DNA from: Bog-756 sp963701325
GTDB lineage: Bacteria > Actinomycetota > Acidimicrobiia > Acidimicrobiales > RAAP-2
Direction: 5' to 3'
DNA length: 64,000 nt
Assembly: GCA_963701325.1 (NCBI GenBank)
Contig: OY969604.1
Span: 992,001-1,056,000, forward strand
Positions 7,929-18,437 of this stretch are shown piece by piece. Below the pieces are notes generated by a model. It saw only the letters and a list, made by a program, of their open reading frames with translations, made no database searches and was not told where the DNA came from. The first letter of the stretch is position 1. The number at the start of each line of letters is the position of its first letter. A program made the translations under genes and the position numbers.

Positions 7929-8105
7929 CTAGCGCGGTCGGCGTGCCTCGACGAACGCCCGGACCGTGGCGTCCGCATCCGCCTGGTCGAACCGCTCGGC
8001 GAGGGCCGAGTACATCGCCGAGGTGATGGCGTTCCGCTTCCCGGCGCGATCGAGTGTGATCCGGGCGACACCGTCGGACACCCCGTGGTGGATCGCTCCG
8101 TCCAT
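7929..8105 (-). pseudogene. N-terminal stub of an enoyl-CoA hydratase
   Basis: A 58-codon frame begins with ATG 8105 and ends with TAG. Its first 50 residues match the start of crotonase-family enzymes, including RITLDRAGKRNAITSAMY and ADATVRAF, the second beta strand region. The family is normally about 250 residues, so some 190 residues, including the oxyanion-hole and catalytic regions, are missing. After ATVRAF the sequence becomes unrelated and stops, then the DUF35-thiolase gene begins 50 bases later. An internal deletion during operon rearrangement is the simplest explanation. Confidence 0.7.
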
Positions 8106-8109
8106 GCGA

Positions 8110-8122
8110 TATGGTAACCATA
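8110..8122. promoter_or_regulatory. 13-bp palindrome in a divergent promoter region
   Basis: TATGGT-A-ACCATA is a perfect inverted repeat with a one-base centre, lying between the divergent thiolase and P450 units. It starts five bases upstream of the hydratase stub ATG. This size and symmetry suit a TetR- or GntR-type operator, and the position would block translation start or RNA polymerase. Binding protein unknown. Confidence 0.4.
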
Positions 8123-8243
8123 CTTTGCCAGACGGAGTATCCGATTCTCATCACCAAGGGACGTCAGCAATGGATCGCTTCGTACTCGAGAATCGCCGTT
8201 GCGTCGCCGTCGGCGACACGCCCGGCGCCCTAGCCTCGTAGCG

Positions 8244-9494
8244 ATGTCCGAACAGTCCGGAACACCGACTGGCACCACCGATGACCGGGGTCCGGTGATC
8301 CGAGACGAGACCGAGGTCTACTACGACCCGTACGACTTCGAGATCGATGCGGATCCGTACCCGGTGTTCAAGCGCCTCCGCGACGAGGCCCCCCTCTACC
8401 GGAACGAGGCACTCGACTTCTACGCGGTCAGTAGATTCGCAGACGTCGAGGCGTGCTCGATCAACTGGCAGACCTTCAGCTCCGCACGCGGGTCCGTCCT
8501 CGAGTTGATCCGCTCGGAGTGGGACATCCCCAGGGGAATGTTCATCTTCGCGGACCCTCCTCTCCACAACCTGTACCGGCGGCTGCTCGGCCGGGTGTTC
8601 ACGGCAAATCGGGTGGCACTGCTCGAGGAGGAGATGCGGGACTACTGCGCCGCCGTGCTCGACCCGGTGCGCGACGGCGCCGGGTTCGACTTCGTGCGCG
8701 ACCTCGGCGCCGATCTGCCGATGCGGGTGATCAGCAAGATGCTCGGCATCCCGGACGAGGACCGCGAGGCGGTCCGTGACCGCTTCGACAGTGCGCTGCA
8801 GATCGACGAGGGCCGCGCCCCGGACTCCGGCTCCGCGGTCGCCGGTGTCTCGGACATCTCGATGTTCGCCGACTACATCACCTACCGGCGCGAGCATCCC
8901 TCGGATGATCTGATGACCGACCTGCTCGAGACCACCTTCACCGACGAAAGCGGCGTCGAACGCCATCTCGAGGAACAGGAGATCCTCAACTACGCCCTCC
9001 TCCTGGCAGGTGCGGGCAACGAGACCACCACCAAGCTCATCGGCTGGACCGGGTATCTGCTCGGGATGCACCCCGACCAGCGCCGCCTCCTCGTCGACGA
9101 CCGCTCACTGATTCCAGGGGCGATCGAGGAGATCCTGCGCTACGAGGCGCCCTCCCCGGTGCAGGCCCGCTACGTGCAGCAGGACGTGGAGCTCCACGGG
9201 ACCATCGTTCCCGAGGGCTCGGCGCTCCTCCTGCTCAACGCCTCGGCCAACCGGGACGATCGCCAGTTCGAGGACGCCGAGCGCTTCGACGTCCTCCGCC
9301 AGATCGATCACCACGTGACGTTCGGCTACGGCCTCCATTTCTGCATGGGTTCCGCGCTCGCCCGGCTCGAGGGTCGGGTCGCGCTCGAGGAGGTGCTCGC
9401 CCGATTCCCGGAATGGCACGTCGACCTGGACCACGCGGAACGGGTCCACACCTCGACGGTGCGAGGCTGGCACAAGCTTCCGGTGCTCTTCTGA
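8244..9494 (+). CDS. Cytochrome P450 monooxygenase
   Basis: This 416-residue soluble bacterial P450 uses molecular oxygen and electrons from a ferredoxin system to hydroxylate an organic substrate. The I-helix oxygen-activation motif AGAGNETT lies near residue 255, the K-helix ExxR is EEILR, and the heme loop FGYGLHFCMG has the axial Cys at about residue 367. ATG 8244 is preferred over an upstream in-frame ATG at 8199, whose first 15 residues are Arg-rich and unlike the family. No ferredoxin or reductase gene is adjacent. The gene is divergent from the thiolase unit and followed by an SDR, so a terpenoid, steroid or fatty-acid-like substrate is plausible. Confidence 0.93.
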   Translation: MSEQSGTPTGTTDDRGPVIRDETEVYYDPYDFEIDADPYPVFKRLRDEAPLYRNEALDFYAVSRFADVEACSINWQTFSSARGSVLELIRSEWDIPRGMFIFADPPLHNLYRRLLGRVFTANRVALLEEEMRDYCAAVLDPVRDGAGFDFVRDLGADLPMRVISKMLGIPDEDREAVRDRFDSALQIDEGRAPDSGSAVAGVSDISMFADYITYRREHPSDDLMTDLLETTFTDESGVERHLEEQEILNYALLLAGAGNETTTKLIGWTGYLLGMHPDQRRLLVDDRSLIPGAIEEILRYEAPSPVQARYVQQDVELHGTIVPEGSALLLLNASANRDDRQFEDAERFDVLRQIDHHVTFGYGLHFCMGSALARLEGRVALEEVLARFPEWHVDLDHAERVHTSTVRGWHKLPVLF

Positions 9495-9563
9495 AGGGCG
9501 TGGGACGGTGATCGTCAGGATGCCTCCCGGTTGCCGCGGCGCTCCGAGGAGGGCGCGGGCCTG

Positions 9564-10358
9564 ATGTCCGTCGTGGTCACCGGAACCGGCGGCATGGGCC
9601 TCGCCTGTGCTCGCCGCCTCGGGAGCGGGCGGCCGCTCGTCCTCGCCGAGTCCGATCGGGACACGTTGGACGCGGTCGTGTCCACCCTGCGGGACGAGGG
9701 CTTCGACGCGCACGGACTCCAGGTCGACGTCAGCGACCGCGAGTCGGTGGCCGCGCTGGTCCGGTTCACAGCTGAGCTCGGCCCGCTCGAGGTCCTGGTG
9801 CACACCGCGGGCCTGTCCCCCACCATGGGCAGCGGATCACGCATCCTGACCGTCAACCTTCTCGGAACCGCGCTGGTGATCGACCTCTTCGAGCAGGTGG
9901 CGGTGCCGGGGACAGTGGGCGTGTGCATCGCGAGCATGGCCGGGCATCTCTGGCCGATGGCCCCGGAGACCGAAGCGGCGATTGCGACAGCCTTCACCGA
10001 GGATGTCCGCGCCGCCACCGGACTCGACGAGCACGTCGACCCGGCCACCGCCTACGCGGTCTCGAAACGGGGAGCGCAACTGCGTGTCGTCGCGGCCGCC
10101 CCGGCGTGGGGATCGCGTGGTGCCCGCATCCTCTCGGTCAGCCCGGGGATGATCGCCACCCCGATGGGCCACCGCGAGAACGCCGCCCAGCCGTTCATGG
10201 GCGAGATGCTCGACCGCAGTCCGATCCCCCGTCTCGGCACGCCGACTGACATTGCGGACGCCGTGGCGTGGCTGGCAGGCCCGGAGGCGAGCTTCCTCAC
10301 CGGCACCGACCTCCTCGTCGACGGCGGTGTGGTGGCGGTGCTCCGCGGCTGGTCCTGA
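9564..10358 (+). CDS. Short-chain dehydrogenase/reductase
   Basis: This 264-residue classical SDR interconverts an alcohol and a ketone with NAD(P). The cofactor motif is TGTGGMG near residue 6, followed by VDVSD and HTAG. The active site is YAVSK and the C-terminus reads SPGMIATP and FLTGTDLLVDGG. ATG 9564 has GAGGAGGG ten bases upstream; a start at 9531 is possible. It is 69 bases after the P450 in the same direction, so it may oxidise the P450 product. It converges on the frameshifted mmsA. Confidence 0.88.
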   Translation: MSVVVTGTGGMGLACARRLGSGRPLVLAESDRDTLDAVVSTLRDEGFDAHGLQVDVSDRESVAALVRFTAELGPLEVLVHTAGLSPTMGSGSRILTVNLLGTALVIDLFEQVAVPGTVGVCIASMAGHLWPMAPETEAAIATAFTEDVRAATGLDEHVDPATAYAVSKRGAQLRVVAAAPAWGSRGARILSVSPGMIATPMGHRENAAQPFMGEMLDRSPIPRLGTPTDIADAVAWLAGPEASFLTGTDLLVDGGVVAVLRGWS

Positions 10359-10359
10359 G

Positions 10360-11866
<1,507 letters not shown>

Positions 11867-11881
11867 AGGACGACGCTCCTC

Positions 11882-11899
11882 GGGGAGCCGGGGCTCCCC
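11882..11899. terminator. Intercistronic hairpin upstream of mmsA
   Basis: GGGGAGCC and GGCTCCCC form an 8-bp perfect stem around two bases (a wider loop in RNA). It ends next to the GAGGAG ribosome site of the mmsA-like gene. It could end transcripts from the upstream amidohydrolase gene or modulate mmsA translation. Confidence 0.35.
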
Positions 11900-12001
11900 C
11901 TGGTGGTGCTGGCCGGTCAGCCCGGCGGGGCCGTCGACCAGCGTACGCGGTGCGCGTGCGCGCAGGGTCCGGAACTGGGCCCGATCAGGAAGAGTGGTCG
12001 G

Positions 12002-13286
12002 TCAGCCCGGTTCGTTCCGCTCAGCCCCGGAGCCGAGGTCCGTCGCGTTCCGCATCCGCTCCCCCGGCTTGCCCTTCGAGACGATCGAAACGTCCCGTTC
12101 CGCCACCTTCGCACGGAGCGCACCGACCGTGGCCTGGTCCTTCGGGATCAGGGAGAAGGGATCGTAGTGAAACTCTCGCATGGCGTTGAGGTGGGTGATC
12201 CTGTCGATCTCGTCGTCGGTGCAGACCGAGAGGTACTTCATCAGGGACTCCGGCGCGGTGGGCCAGGTCGAGTCCGAGTGGGGATAGTCGCACTCCCAGG
12301 TCACGTGGTCGAGGTTGAGTCGCCCGCGGCTCTCGATCCCGAAGACGTCGTCGATGAAGCAGGTGATCACACGATCGTTGAACACCTGGCTCGGGAGCTG
12401 ATCCCCGAACTCCTGGCCCGTCCAGGCGTGGTGGCGCTGGTAGGTGTAGTCGATGCGCTCGAGGAAGTAGGGGATCCAGCCGATGCCCCCCTCGGAGAGT
12501 GCGAAGCGCAGCGACGGGAACTTGCGGAGCACCGGGGAAAAGACGAGGTCGGCGGCGGCCTGCACGATGTTGATGGGCGTGAGGGCCATGGTCACGTCGA
12601 TCGGTGCGTCCGGCGCGGTGATGACCAGCTGGCTCGACGAGCCGATGTGCAGGCACACGATGATCCCGAGGTCCGAGCACGCAGACCAGAAGGGGGTCCC
12701 AGTGGTCCGAGTGGAAGCTCGGGTAGCCGAGCTTGGAGGGGTTCTCGGAGAAGGTCACCGCATGGACGCCCTTCTTGGAGACCCGGTGCATCTCCTCCGC
12801 CATCCACTCCGGATTCCAGATCGGCGCGGTGGCGAGCGGGATGAACCGGCCAGGATGGGTGCCGCACCACTCCTCGATGTGCCAGTCGTTGTAGGCCTGG
12901 AGCAGGGCGCGCCCGAGGTTTTTGTCATCGGGGCGGGAGAACAGCTGCCCGGTGAAGCCGGTGATCGAGCCGAAGCACATGGATCCGAGCACGCCATTGG
13001 CATCCATGTCCTTGACCCGCTCGTCCACGTCGAAGCACCCGGGCCGCATCTGCGCCCTCGACGTCGGCTCGAGCCCGTACTCGTCAGGCGGTCGGCCGGC
13101 CACCGCGTTGAGGCCGACGTTCACCATCTCTGCGCCGAGGAACTCCCAGACCTCGGTGCCATCAGGCTTGACCACGTAGCGCGGGGCCTGATCCCGGACC
13201 TTCGCCGGGGCCCACCGTTCGAACAGATGCGCTGGCTCCACCACATGGTCGTCCACGCTCACCAGGACCAGGTCGTCGATCTGCAT
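12002..13286 (-). pseudogene. Amidohydrolase 2-family metal hydrolase, frameshifted
   Basis: Two frames together give about 428 residues of a TIM-barrel amidohydrolase of the decarboxylase/hydrolase group that uses one divalent metal. The N-terminus VSVDDHVVEP fits the first metal-binding strand in its usual degenerate form, and the second frame has the later histidines (CLHIGSSS, DHVTWECDYPHSDSTWP). The frame changes in a run of five G on the plus strand (12692-12696); four would restore HWDPFWSACSDLGI. ATG 13286 has AAGGAG upstream. It is divergent from the esterase gene with an operator-like palindrome between, and close to mmsA in the same direction. The substrate is unknown. Confidence 0.85.
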
Positions 13287-13540
13287 GCCGCACTCCTTCC
13301 CGGCCACGCCAGCGAGTACCGACCAACGCTCGGCGGGCGATTGGTTGGCGAGGGCCAACAATATAACTTTGCAATGGAGAGAATGACACTCTACCCTGCC
13401 ACCGTCGAGGATCCGGGCCGAGACGACGAGGCACGGTGAAACCCGAGCAGACTGAGCACGAACCCGAAGAACGGCGAACGGTCCACTGCCGGACAGGCAC
13501 TCGGGGTCGGGACGCCCCGTCGACGAGAGGATGCTCACCC
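13287..13540. promoter_or_regulatory. Divergent promoter region, amidohydrolase and esterase
   Basis: This 254-base region separates two divergent catabolic genes. It contains the only A+T-rich patch nearby (AACAATATAACTTTGCAAT, 13357-13375), a likely promoter core, next to the palindrome at 13380-13392. No gene is supported here. Confidence 0.45.
13380..13392. promoter_or_regulatory. Operator-like palindrome AGAATG-A-CACTCT
   Basis: This 13-base sequence matches the one at 17833-17845 at 11 of 13 positions, including both outer arms. Both copies lie upstream of catabolic units. It sits on the upstream edge of the A+T-rich promoter patch. The nearby TetR gene (14628) is the obvious candidate binder. 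Confidence 0.5.
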
Positions 13541-14480
13541 ATGTACCAGCCGCCACTGGACCCCGAGCTCGCCCACCTGGCCGAGTTCGACGTCGGGTTC
13601 GGCGACGACGGGATCGATCTCGCCACGATCCGCGCGATCGATCGAGGGATTGCTCGACCCCCCACCGGTCCGCGATGGGGTCATCGCCGACCGGTACGAG
13701 GTCGGTGACGACCCGCCGCTCGAATTGCACGCGTTCGCTCCGACGACCGACCGCCCCCACCCGTGCCTGCTCTGGCTGCACGGTGGCGGCTACGTCATGG
13801 GATCCCCACTGATCGATGCCGCCCGGATGCAGCGATGGGCGGTCGAGCTGAATTGCGTGACCGTTTCGGTCGACTACCGACTCGCCCCGGAGCACCCGTT
13901 CCCATCGGCCCACGACGATGCGCGAGCCGCCCTCGCGTGGGTGCTCGACACGGCGAACGTGTTGGGCATCGACCCGACCAGGGTGGTTGTCGGGGGTGCC
14001 AGCGCCGGTGGCGGCCTTGCCGCCGCCCTCGCCCTCGCCGCGCGGGATCTCGGTCAGCGGCTCGCCGGGCAGCTGCTCTTGTACCCGATGCTCGACGACC
14101 GGCAGTGCACCGTGTCGAGCCAGTGGGACACCGCGGTCTGGTCTCCCGGCAACAACGCCTTCGGTTGGCGCTCCTATCTCGGAACGCTGTCGGGGGGTGC
14201 GGTCCCTCCCTACGCGGCGCCGGCCCGAGCGGAGGACCTGTCAGGATCGGCGCGCGCGCTGGTCATCGTCGGCGGTGCGGACGGGTTCGTCGACGAGGAC
14301 GTGGCCTACGCCACCGCCCTCACCGATGCCGGGGTGCCCACCGATTTGCGGGTGGTGGCTGGGGCTCCGCACGGGTTCGACCTCATGGCACCGGATGCCG
14401 AGGCGTCCCGGGGAGTCCTCGAGTTGGCGGCGTCGTGGCTCGCGTCGACATTCCTGGCGGGAGCTCCGCAGCGTCCCTGA
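13541..14480 (+). pseudogene. HSL-family alpha/beta-hydrolase (esterase), frameshifted
   Basis: Two frames make a protein of about 312 residues of the hormone-sensitive-lipase family. The first frame begins at ATG 13541 (MYQPPLDPELAHL) with GAGAGG upstream, and the register changes near 13648-13655, where one extra base separates RAIDRG from LLDPPPVRDG. The second frame contains the oxyanion motif LWLHGGGYVMG, the nucleophile elbow GGASAGGG and the catalytic-His region GAPHGFDL. It would hydrolyse carboxylic esters. A product initiated at ATG 13650 would lack only the N-terminal cap part, so some activity might remain. Confidence 0.82.
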
Positions 14481-14627
14481 CTCCTGTCGACACCACGCCC
14501 TCTGCCACGAGATGCCAGGTGAGCCAGGATGCAGGCCCGATAAGCTCGCTCACGCAACAGCGCGAGGGACGCTGCCCATGACCTGCCTGTCCTGTTGTCC
14601 CCGTGCAGCCCCAGGAGGGTTCGAACC

Positions 14628-15341
14628 ATGGCTCCAGATACGGCCGCTGCACCGGACGACGATCACCACGACCCGGATGCCCTCCCCGCCTGGAAGCAGC
14701 AGAGCGTCGAGCGGTCGCTGAGGACCGCGAGAGCCAGGGCGCAGGACCGGTCTGATCGGTTCGTGAATGCCGGGATCGAGTTGATCAAAACGACGGGGGA
14801 CACCGGCTTCACGGTCCAGGAGGTCGTGGACCAGTCGGGCATGTCCATCCGAACGTTCTACCTGTTCTTTGCGAGCAAGGACGACCTGCTGCTCGCCATC
14901 CACGAGACGATCCTGGCATCGGAAGTCGAGCCCAGGTTGCGGCACCGCTGCGACGAGGTCTCCGACCCCGTCGCCAAGATCAAGACCTTCATCGACGCCC
15001 TCTTCGAGCTGAGCGGGAACACGGAACCGTCCACCCGCGCGTTCATGATCCAGCAACACCGGCTGGCGGAGAGCAGACCCGATGACCTGGACCGGGCGAT
15101 GGAACCGCAGGTGAACCTGCTTGCCGAGCTCCTGACCAACGCCGCCGCCGCGGGTCGGCTGCGCCCCGGACTCGATGCTGCGCGTACCGCCCTGCTGATC
15201 CACCACCTGCTGCAGAGCATCATCGGGGCCCGGGTGGTCGGTTCGACGGCCTCGGTCGCCCTCTCGCCTGAGCAGGTGTGGGACTTCTGTGCCTCCGCTC
15301 TCGGCACCGGCATCGACGACCACCTGGTCAGTCGGGCCTGA
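14628..15341 (+). CDS. TetR-family transcriptional regulator
   Basis: This is a 237-residue regulator. The N-terminal helix-turn-helix is at about residues 45-75 (GFTVQEVVDQSGMSIRTFYLFF followed by SKDDLL), and the rest is a helical ligand-binding and dimerisation domain. ATG 14628 has AGGAGGG ten bases upstream. It lies between the esterase and the convergent acyl-CoA synthetase gene. Two related palindromes, at 13380 and 17833, flank it at a few kilobases and may be its operators, which would make it a local repressor responding to an acyl-CoA or the substrate. Confidence 0.9.
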   Translation: MAPDTAAAPDDDHHDPDALPAWKQQSVERSLRTARARAQDRSDRFVNAGIELIKTTGDTGFTVQEVVDQSGMSIRTFYLFFASKDDLLLAIHETILASEVEPRLRHRCDEVSDPVAKIKTFIDALFELSGNTEPSTRAFMIQQHRLAESRPDDLDRAMEPQVNLLAELLTNAAAAGRLRPGLDAARTALLIHHLLQSIIGARVVGSTASVALSPEQVWDFCASALGTGIDDHLVSRA

Positions 15342-15375
15342 GGACCTCGCTGTCCCAGGTGCCGACGGTTGGCTG

Positions 15376-16866
15376 CTATCCGTTGGCGAGCTCGGCCCGA
15401 AGCTCCCGACGGAGGACCTTTCCGGTCTCGGTGTAGGGAAGCTCGGGTCGGAAGACCACGGCGTCGGGTGTCCGCGACCCGCGGAGTCGCCCCCGGACCC
15501 ACTCCCTGATCTCGTCCTCGTCGAGTGTGTTGTCGGGTCGGACGACGACCACGGCGACCGTTCGTTGGCCCCAGTCGTCGTCGTCGACTCCCACCACCGC
15601 GCACTCGGCCACCCCCGGATGGAGCAGGATCGCCTCCTCGATCTCGGCGGGCGCGATGTTCTCGCCACCTCGGATGATCGTGTCGTCGGCGCGGCCGGCG
15701 ATGAAGAGGTAGCCCTGGTCGTCGAGGTACCCGTTGTCCCGGGTCGCGAACCAGCCGTCCGGGGCTGGGGGGCGATCCGCGCCCAGGTACTCGCCGGAGA
15801 CCTGTGGGCCGCGCACATGGATCTCCCCCACCACGGACGGCCCGACCACCGTCCCTGCGGCATCGCGGATCTCGATCTCCACCCCGGGGACGGCTCTGCC
15901 CGCCGATCGCAACCTCGCCCGAACCGACGGGTCCGCGTCGTCGATGCCCGACCGGTGGTCCTCGGGGCCGAGCAGTGCGATCGTCGACGCGGTCTCGGTG
16001 AGGCCGTACGCGTTGACGAACCCGGTCTCTGGGAACGCGTGGAGAGCCCGCTCGAGGACGGCGACCGGCATCGCCGCGCCGCCGTAGACGATGGACTCCA
16101 ACGACGCGGGTGCAGCCGTTCCGGATGCCTCCAGTGCGTCCACGATCCGGGCGAGCATCGTCGGGACGACCATGGCGTGGGTGATCCCCTCCCGCTCGAC
16201 GAGGGCAAGCCACTCGTCGGGGTCGAACGCATCGAGATAGACCACTCGCCTCCCCCCGTAGAGGTTGGTCAGCACATGGGCGACGCCGGCGATGTGGTAC
16301 GGGGGAACCGCGACCAGTGCTGCGTCCGCGGGTGTCGCCGAGCAGAACTCCACCGTCCCGAGGACATAGCTGGTGAGGTGCCGATGCCGCAGCACGACCG
16401 CCTTCGGCTCGGAGGTCGTCCCGCTCGTGTACAGCAGCACGGCGACCGCGTCGGGGTCGGGATCGACCGGCTCACCAGGGTCCGAGGAGCCGAGGTCCAG
16501 GAACTCGGATGCGCTGACCGCGTGGTACCCGTCCCCGACGAGGCCCGGGAGCTGGTCCTCGGTCGCCACGACCAGGGCCGCGGGATGCCGGGTCAGGATC
16601 TCCTTCCTCCGGGTCTCCGCGAGCCGGAAGTTGACGGGGATCAACGGGATGCCCGCTGCAGCGGCTGCGAACACCGCGACCGGGAAGGCGAGGCTGTTGG
16701 TGGCACCGAATGCAAGGGAGGAGACGCCGCTCCGGGAGAGCGCGGACCCGATCCGTAGGGCGCGATCCCGCAGTTCACCGCTCGTCAGATCGTCGTCCCC
16801 CATGCGGAACGCGACCCGGTCGGGATCGGCCGAGCTCGCCATGTCGAGCAGCAGGAGGAGGTTCAT
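15376..16866 (-). CDS. Acyl-CoA synthetase (AMP-binding family)
   Basis: This 496-residue class I adenylate-forming enzyme activates a carboxylic acid with ATP and transfers it to CoA. The phosphate loop is YTSGTTSEPK. Other core motifs are NAYGLTE, GWFATRDNGYLDDQGY and then GRADDTIIRGGENIAPAEIE at the hinge. The C-terminal catalytic Lys is in PYTETGKVLRREL. I favour ATG 16866 (MNLLLLLDMAS), where the family homology begins; GTG 16878 is possible. It lies 43 bases after the SDR gene in the same direction, so the two probably form a CoA-ester oxidation unit. Confidence 0.92.
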   Translation of the reverse strand: MNLLLLLDMASSADPDRVAFRMGDDDLTSGELRDRALRIGSALSRSGVSSLAFGATNSLAFPVAVFAAAAAGIPLIPVNFRLAETRRKEILTRHPAALVVATEDQLPGLVGDGYHAVSASEFLDLGSSDPGEPVDPDPDAVAVLLYTSGTTSEPKAVVLRHRHLTSYVLGTVEFCSATPADAALVAVPPYHIAGVAHVLTNLYGGRRVVYLDAFDPDEWLALVEREGITHAMVVPTMLARIVDALEASGTAAPASLESIVYGGAAMPVAVLERALHAFPETGFVNAYGLTETASTIALLGPEDHRSGIDDADPSVRARLRSAGRAVPGVEIEIRDAAGTVVGPSVVGEIHVRGPQVSGEYLGADRPPAPDGWFATRDNGYLDDQGYLFIAGRADDTIIRGGENIAPAEIEEAILLHPGVAECAVVGVDDDDWGQRTVAVVVVRPDNTLDEDEIREWVRGRLRGSRTPDAVVFRPELPYTETGKVLRRELRAELANG

Positions 16867-16909
16867 CCCGCCGACCACCCAGGATCACCGCTGAGCGTCC
16901 CGACCACGG

Positions 16910-17674
16910 TCATTTCGGAGCAAACCGTTGGCCGGCATCGAGCCGGATCGTCCCTCCGTTGAGCATCGGGTTCTCAACGATGGCAGCCACCAGCTTGGCG
17001 TACTCCTCCGGACGCCCCATCCGCTTCGGGAAGGCGGCGTCGGCGGTCAGCCGATCGGCGAAGTCGTCGGGTATCCCCGAGGTGATGCCGGTGAGGAAGA
17101 GGCTCGGCGCGATGGTGTCGACCCGGATCCCGTATGACCCCAGCTCGCGCGCCATGGTGAGAGTCATCCCGGCGATGCCGGCCTTTGCGGCGGCGTAGGC
17201 GACCTGGCCGATCTGGCCCTCGAATGCCGCGATCGACGCGGTGTTGATGATGACGCCACGCTCCCCGTCCTCGGGCTCGTTGTGCTCCATGTGCGCGGCC
17301 TGGAGGCGGTTGAGGTTGAACGTCGCGATGAGATTGAGCTCGATCACCCCCCGGAAGTCGTCCAGCGGGTGGGGTCCGGACTTGCTCAGTGTCTTCTTCG
17401 CGATGCCGCCGCCGGCCGTGTTCACGGCGATGTGCAGACCGCCGAGCAGATCGACCGCCGCGGCAAGCGCTTGTTCCGTGCCCTCCGCATCGGTCACATC
17501 GCAGGGATAGAAGGTGGTCCCGCCGCCGATCTCTGACGCAGCCGCGTCCCCCGCCGACGTCGGCAGGTCCAGGATCGCCACCGAGGCGCCGCGCGCGACC
17601 AGCAGGTCGGCGCTCGCTCTCGCCATGCCGGACGCCCCACCGACGACGACAGCCTTCTTGCCGGCACATTCCAT
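16910..17674 (-). CDS. SDR, 3-hydroxyacyl-CoA dehydrogenase type II-like
   Basis: This 254-residue SDR has the cofactor loop VGGASGMARASA, the NTAGGG motif, the catalytic TASIAAF serine region and YAAAK. The form of these motifs and the end MLNGGTIRLDAG resemble bacterial relatives of HSD17B10 that oxidise 3-hydroxyacyl-CoAs. ATG 17674 has AGAGGAGAGGG upstream. The gene leads a two-gene unit with the acyl-CoA synthetase and is preceded by the AGAATG-CATTCT palindrome. Confidence 0.88.
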   Translation of the reverse strand: MECAGKKAVVVGGASGMARASADLLVARGASVAILDLPTSAGDAAASEIGGGTTFYPCDVTDAEGTEQALAAAVDLLGGLHIAVNTAGGGIAKKTLSKSGPHPLDDFRGVIELNLIATFNLNRLQAAHMEHNEPEDGERGVIINTASIAAFEGQIGQVAYAAAKAGIAGMTLTMARELGSYGIRVDTIAPSLFLTGITSGIPDDFADRLTADAAFPKRMGRPEEYAKLVAAIVENPMLNGGTIRLDAGQRFAPK

Positions 17675-17832
17675 GTGTCCCTCTCCTCTGCAGCGCTGCT
17701 CGTCTCTACGCCTGTCGGTGCACGGATCCGGCTTCGGGCCTCGTCCGAGGAGGCAGTATCGCAGGATCCGGTGGGTGCCCCGGCCCGGCGGCGCCCACCG
17801 CCGGCACCGCTGTCCGAGAGGACCGACTCCGA

Positions 17833-17845
17833 AGAATGGCATTCT
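17833..17845. promoter_or_regulatory. Operator-like palindrome AGAATG-G-CATTCT
   Basis: This is a perfect 6-bp inverted repeat around G, lying 159 bases upstream of the SDR start. It matches the site at 13380-13392. Both are followed by TGCCA at a similar distance. It is a likely regulator site for the SDR and acyl-CoA synthetase unit. Confidence 0.5.
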
Positions 17846-17905
17846 CGGTGCCAGCGTACGCTAGTCGTCCACTATTCGGGCCGCCAAAACCTCGACATGG
17901 GCCGG

Positions 17906-18064
17906 CTACGACTTCCCTTTGAATCCGAGGAGCCTCAGGACGAACATGCCGAACCGGTTCGGCGGCTTCGCTTCCTCGGCCGCCTTGGCCTCGGCTTCGT
18001 GCCCGCCCGTGACGTGGTAGGAGAAGCCCGTGTAGCCCTTACCGAACCCGGTGTACTTGGGCAT
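17906..18064 (-). CDS. Small protein of unknown function
   Basis: This 52-residue protein begins MPKYTGFGKGYTGFSYH, rich in aromatic residues and Gly, and has an acidic/Ala middle and a short hydrophobic, basic end (MFVLRLLGFKGKS). ATG 18064 lies four bases after the stop of the VOC gene, so it would be translated from the same transcript. No family is recognised. A longer frame from 18136 would overlap the VOC gene and is not favoured. Confidence 0.5.
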   Translation of the reverse strand: MPKYTGFGKGYTGFSYHVTGGHEAEAKAAEEAKPPNRFGMFVLRLLGFKGKS

Positions 18065-18068
18065 CGGG

Positions 18069-18431
18069 CTACTCGTCCCGAACCACGGTCGGTACCATTG
18101 GCGAAGGGTGGTTCGGCTGGTACAGACCCACCTCACCCCCTCCGGGGAGCGCGATCTTGGTGACCGATCCCCAGCGTGCCACCGCCACCTCGGAACACTG
18201 GACGCCTCTGCGCTCGAGTACCTGCATCTCTGCGTCCAGGTCGTCCACCATGAGGTAGAGCTCGGCCCGGTTGTCGTCGGCGGGATGCACAGCCAACTCT
18301 GAGGGCGGCAGTGCGAAGATCAGCCAGTCGTGGCCGGCGTCCATCCACGGGAACCCGAGGACGTCCCGGAAGAAGGAGCGATCCGCAGCCGCATCGGTGC
18401 TGTGCACGATCACGTGGGCACCAAAGATCAT
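18069..18431 (-). CDS. VOC-family (glyoxalase/dioxygenase fold) protein
   Basis: This 120-residue single-domain protein has the paired beta-alpha-beta-beta-beta modules of the vicinal oxygen chelate fold. It starts GAHVIVHSTDAAADRSFFRDVLGFP, has LYLMVDDLDAE in the second half and ends GGEVGLYQPNHPSP. The family includes glyoxalase I, antibiotic-binding proteins and extradiol dioxygenases; the substrate is not predictable. The ATG (18431) lies seven bases beyond tRNA-Asn. The only GGAG at a suitable distance is the 3' acceptor strand plus discriminator of that tRNA, so the two must share a primary transcript. Confidence 0.85.
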   Translation of the reverse strand: MIFGAHVIVHSTDAAADRSFFRDVLGFPWMDAGHDWLIFALPPSELAVHPADDNRAELYLMVDDLDAEMQVLERRGVQCSEVAVARWGSVTKIALPGGGEVGLYQPNHPSPMVPTVVRDE

Positions 18432-18437
18432 GGGTTG

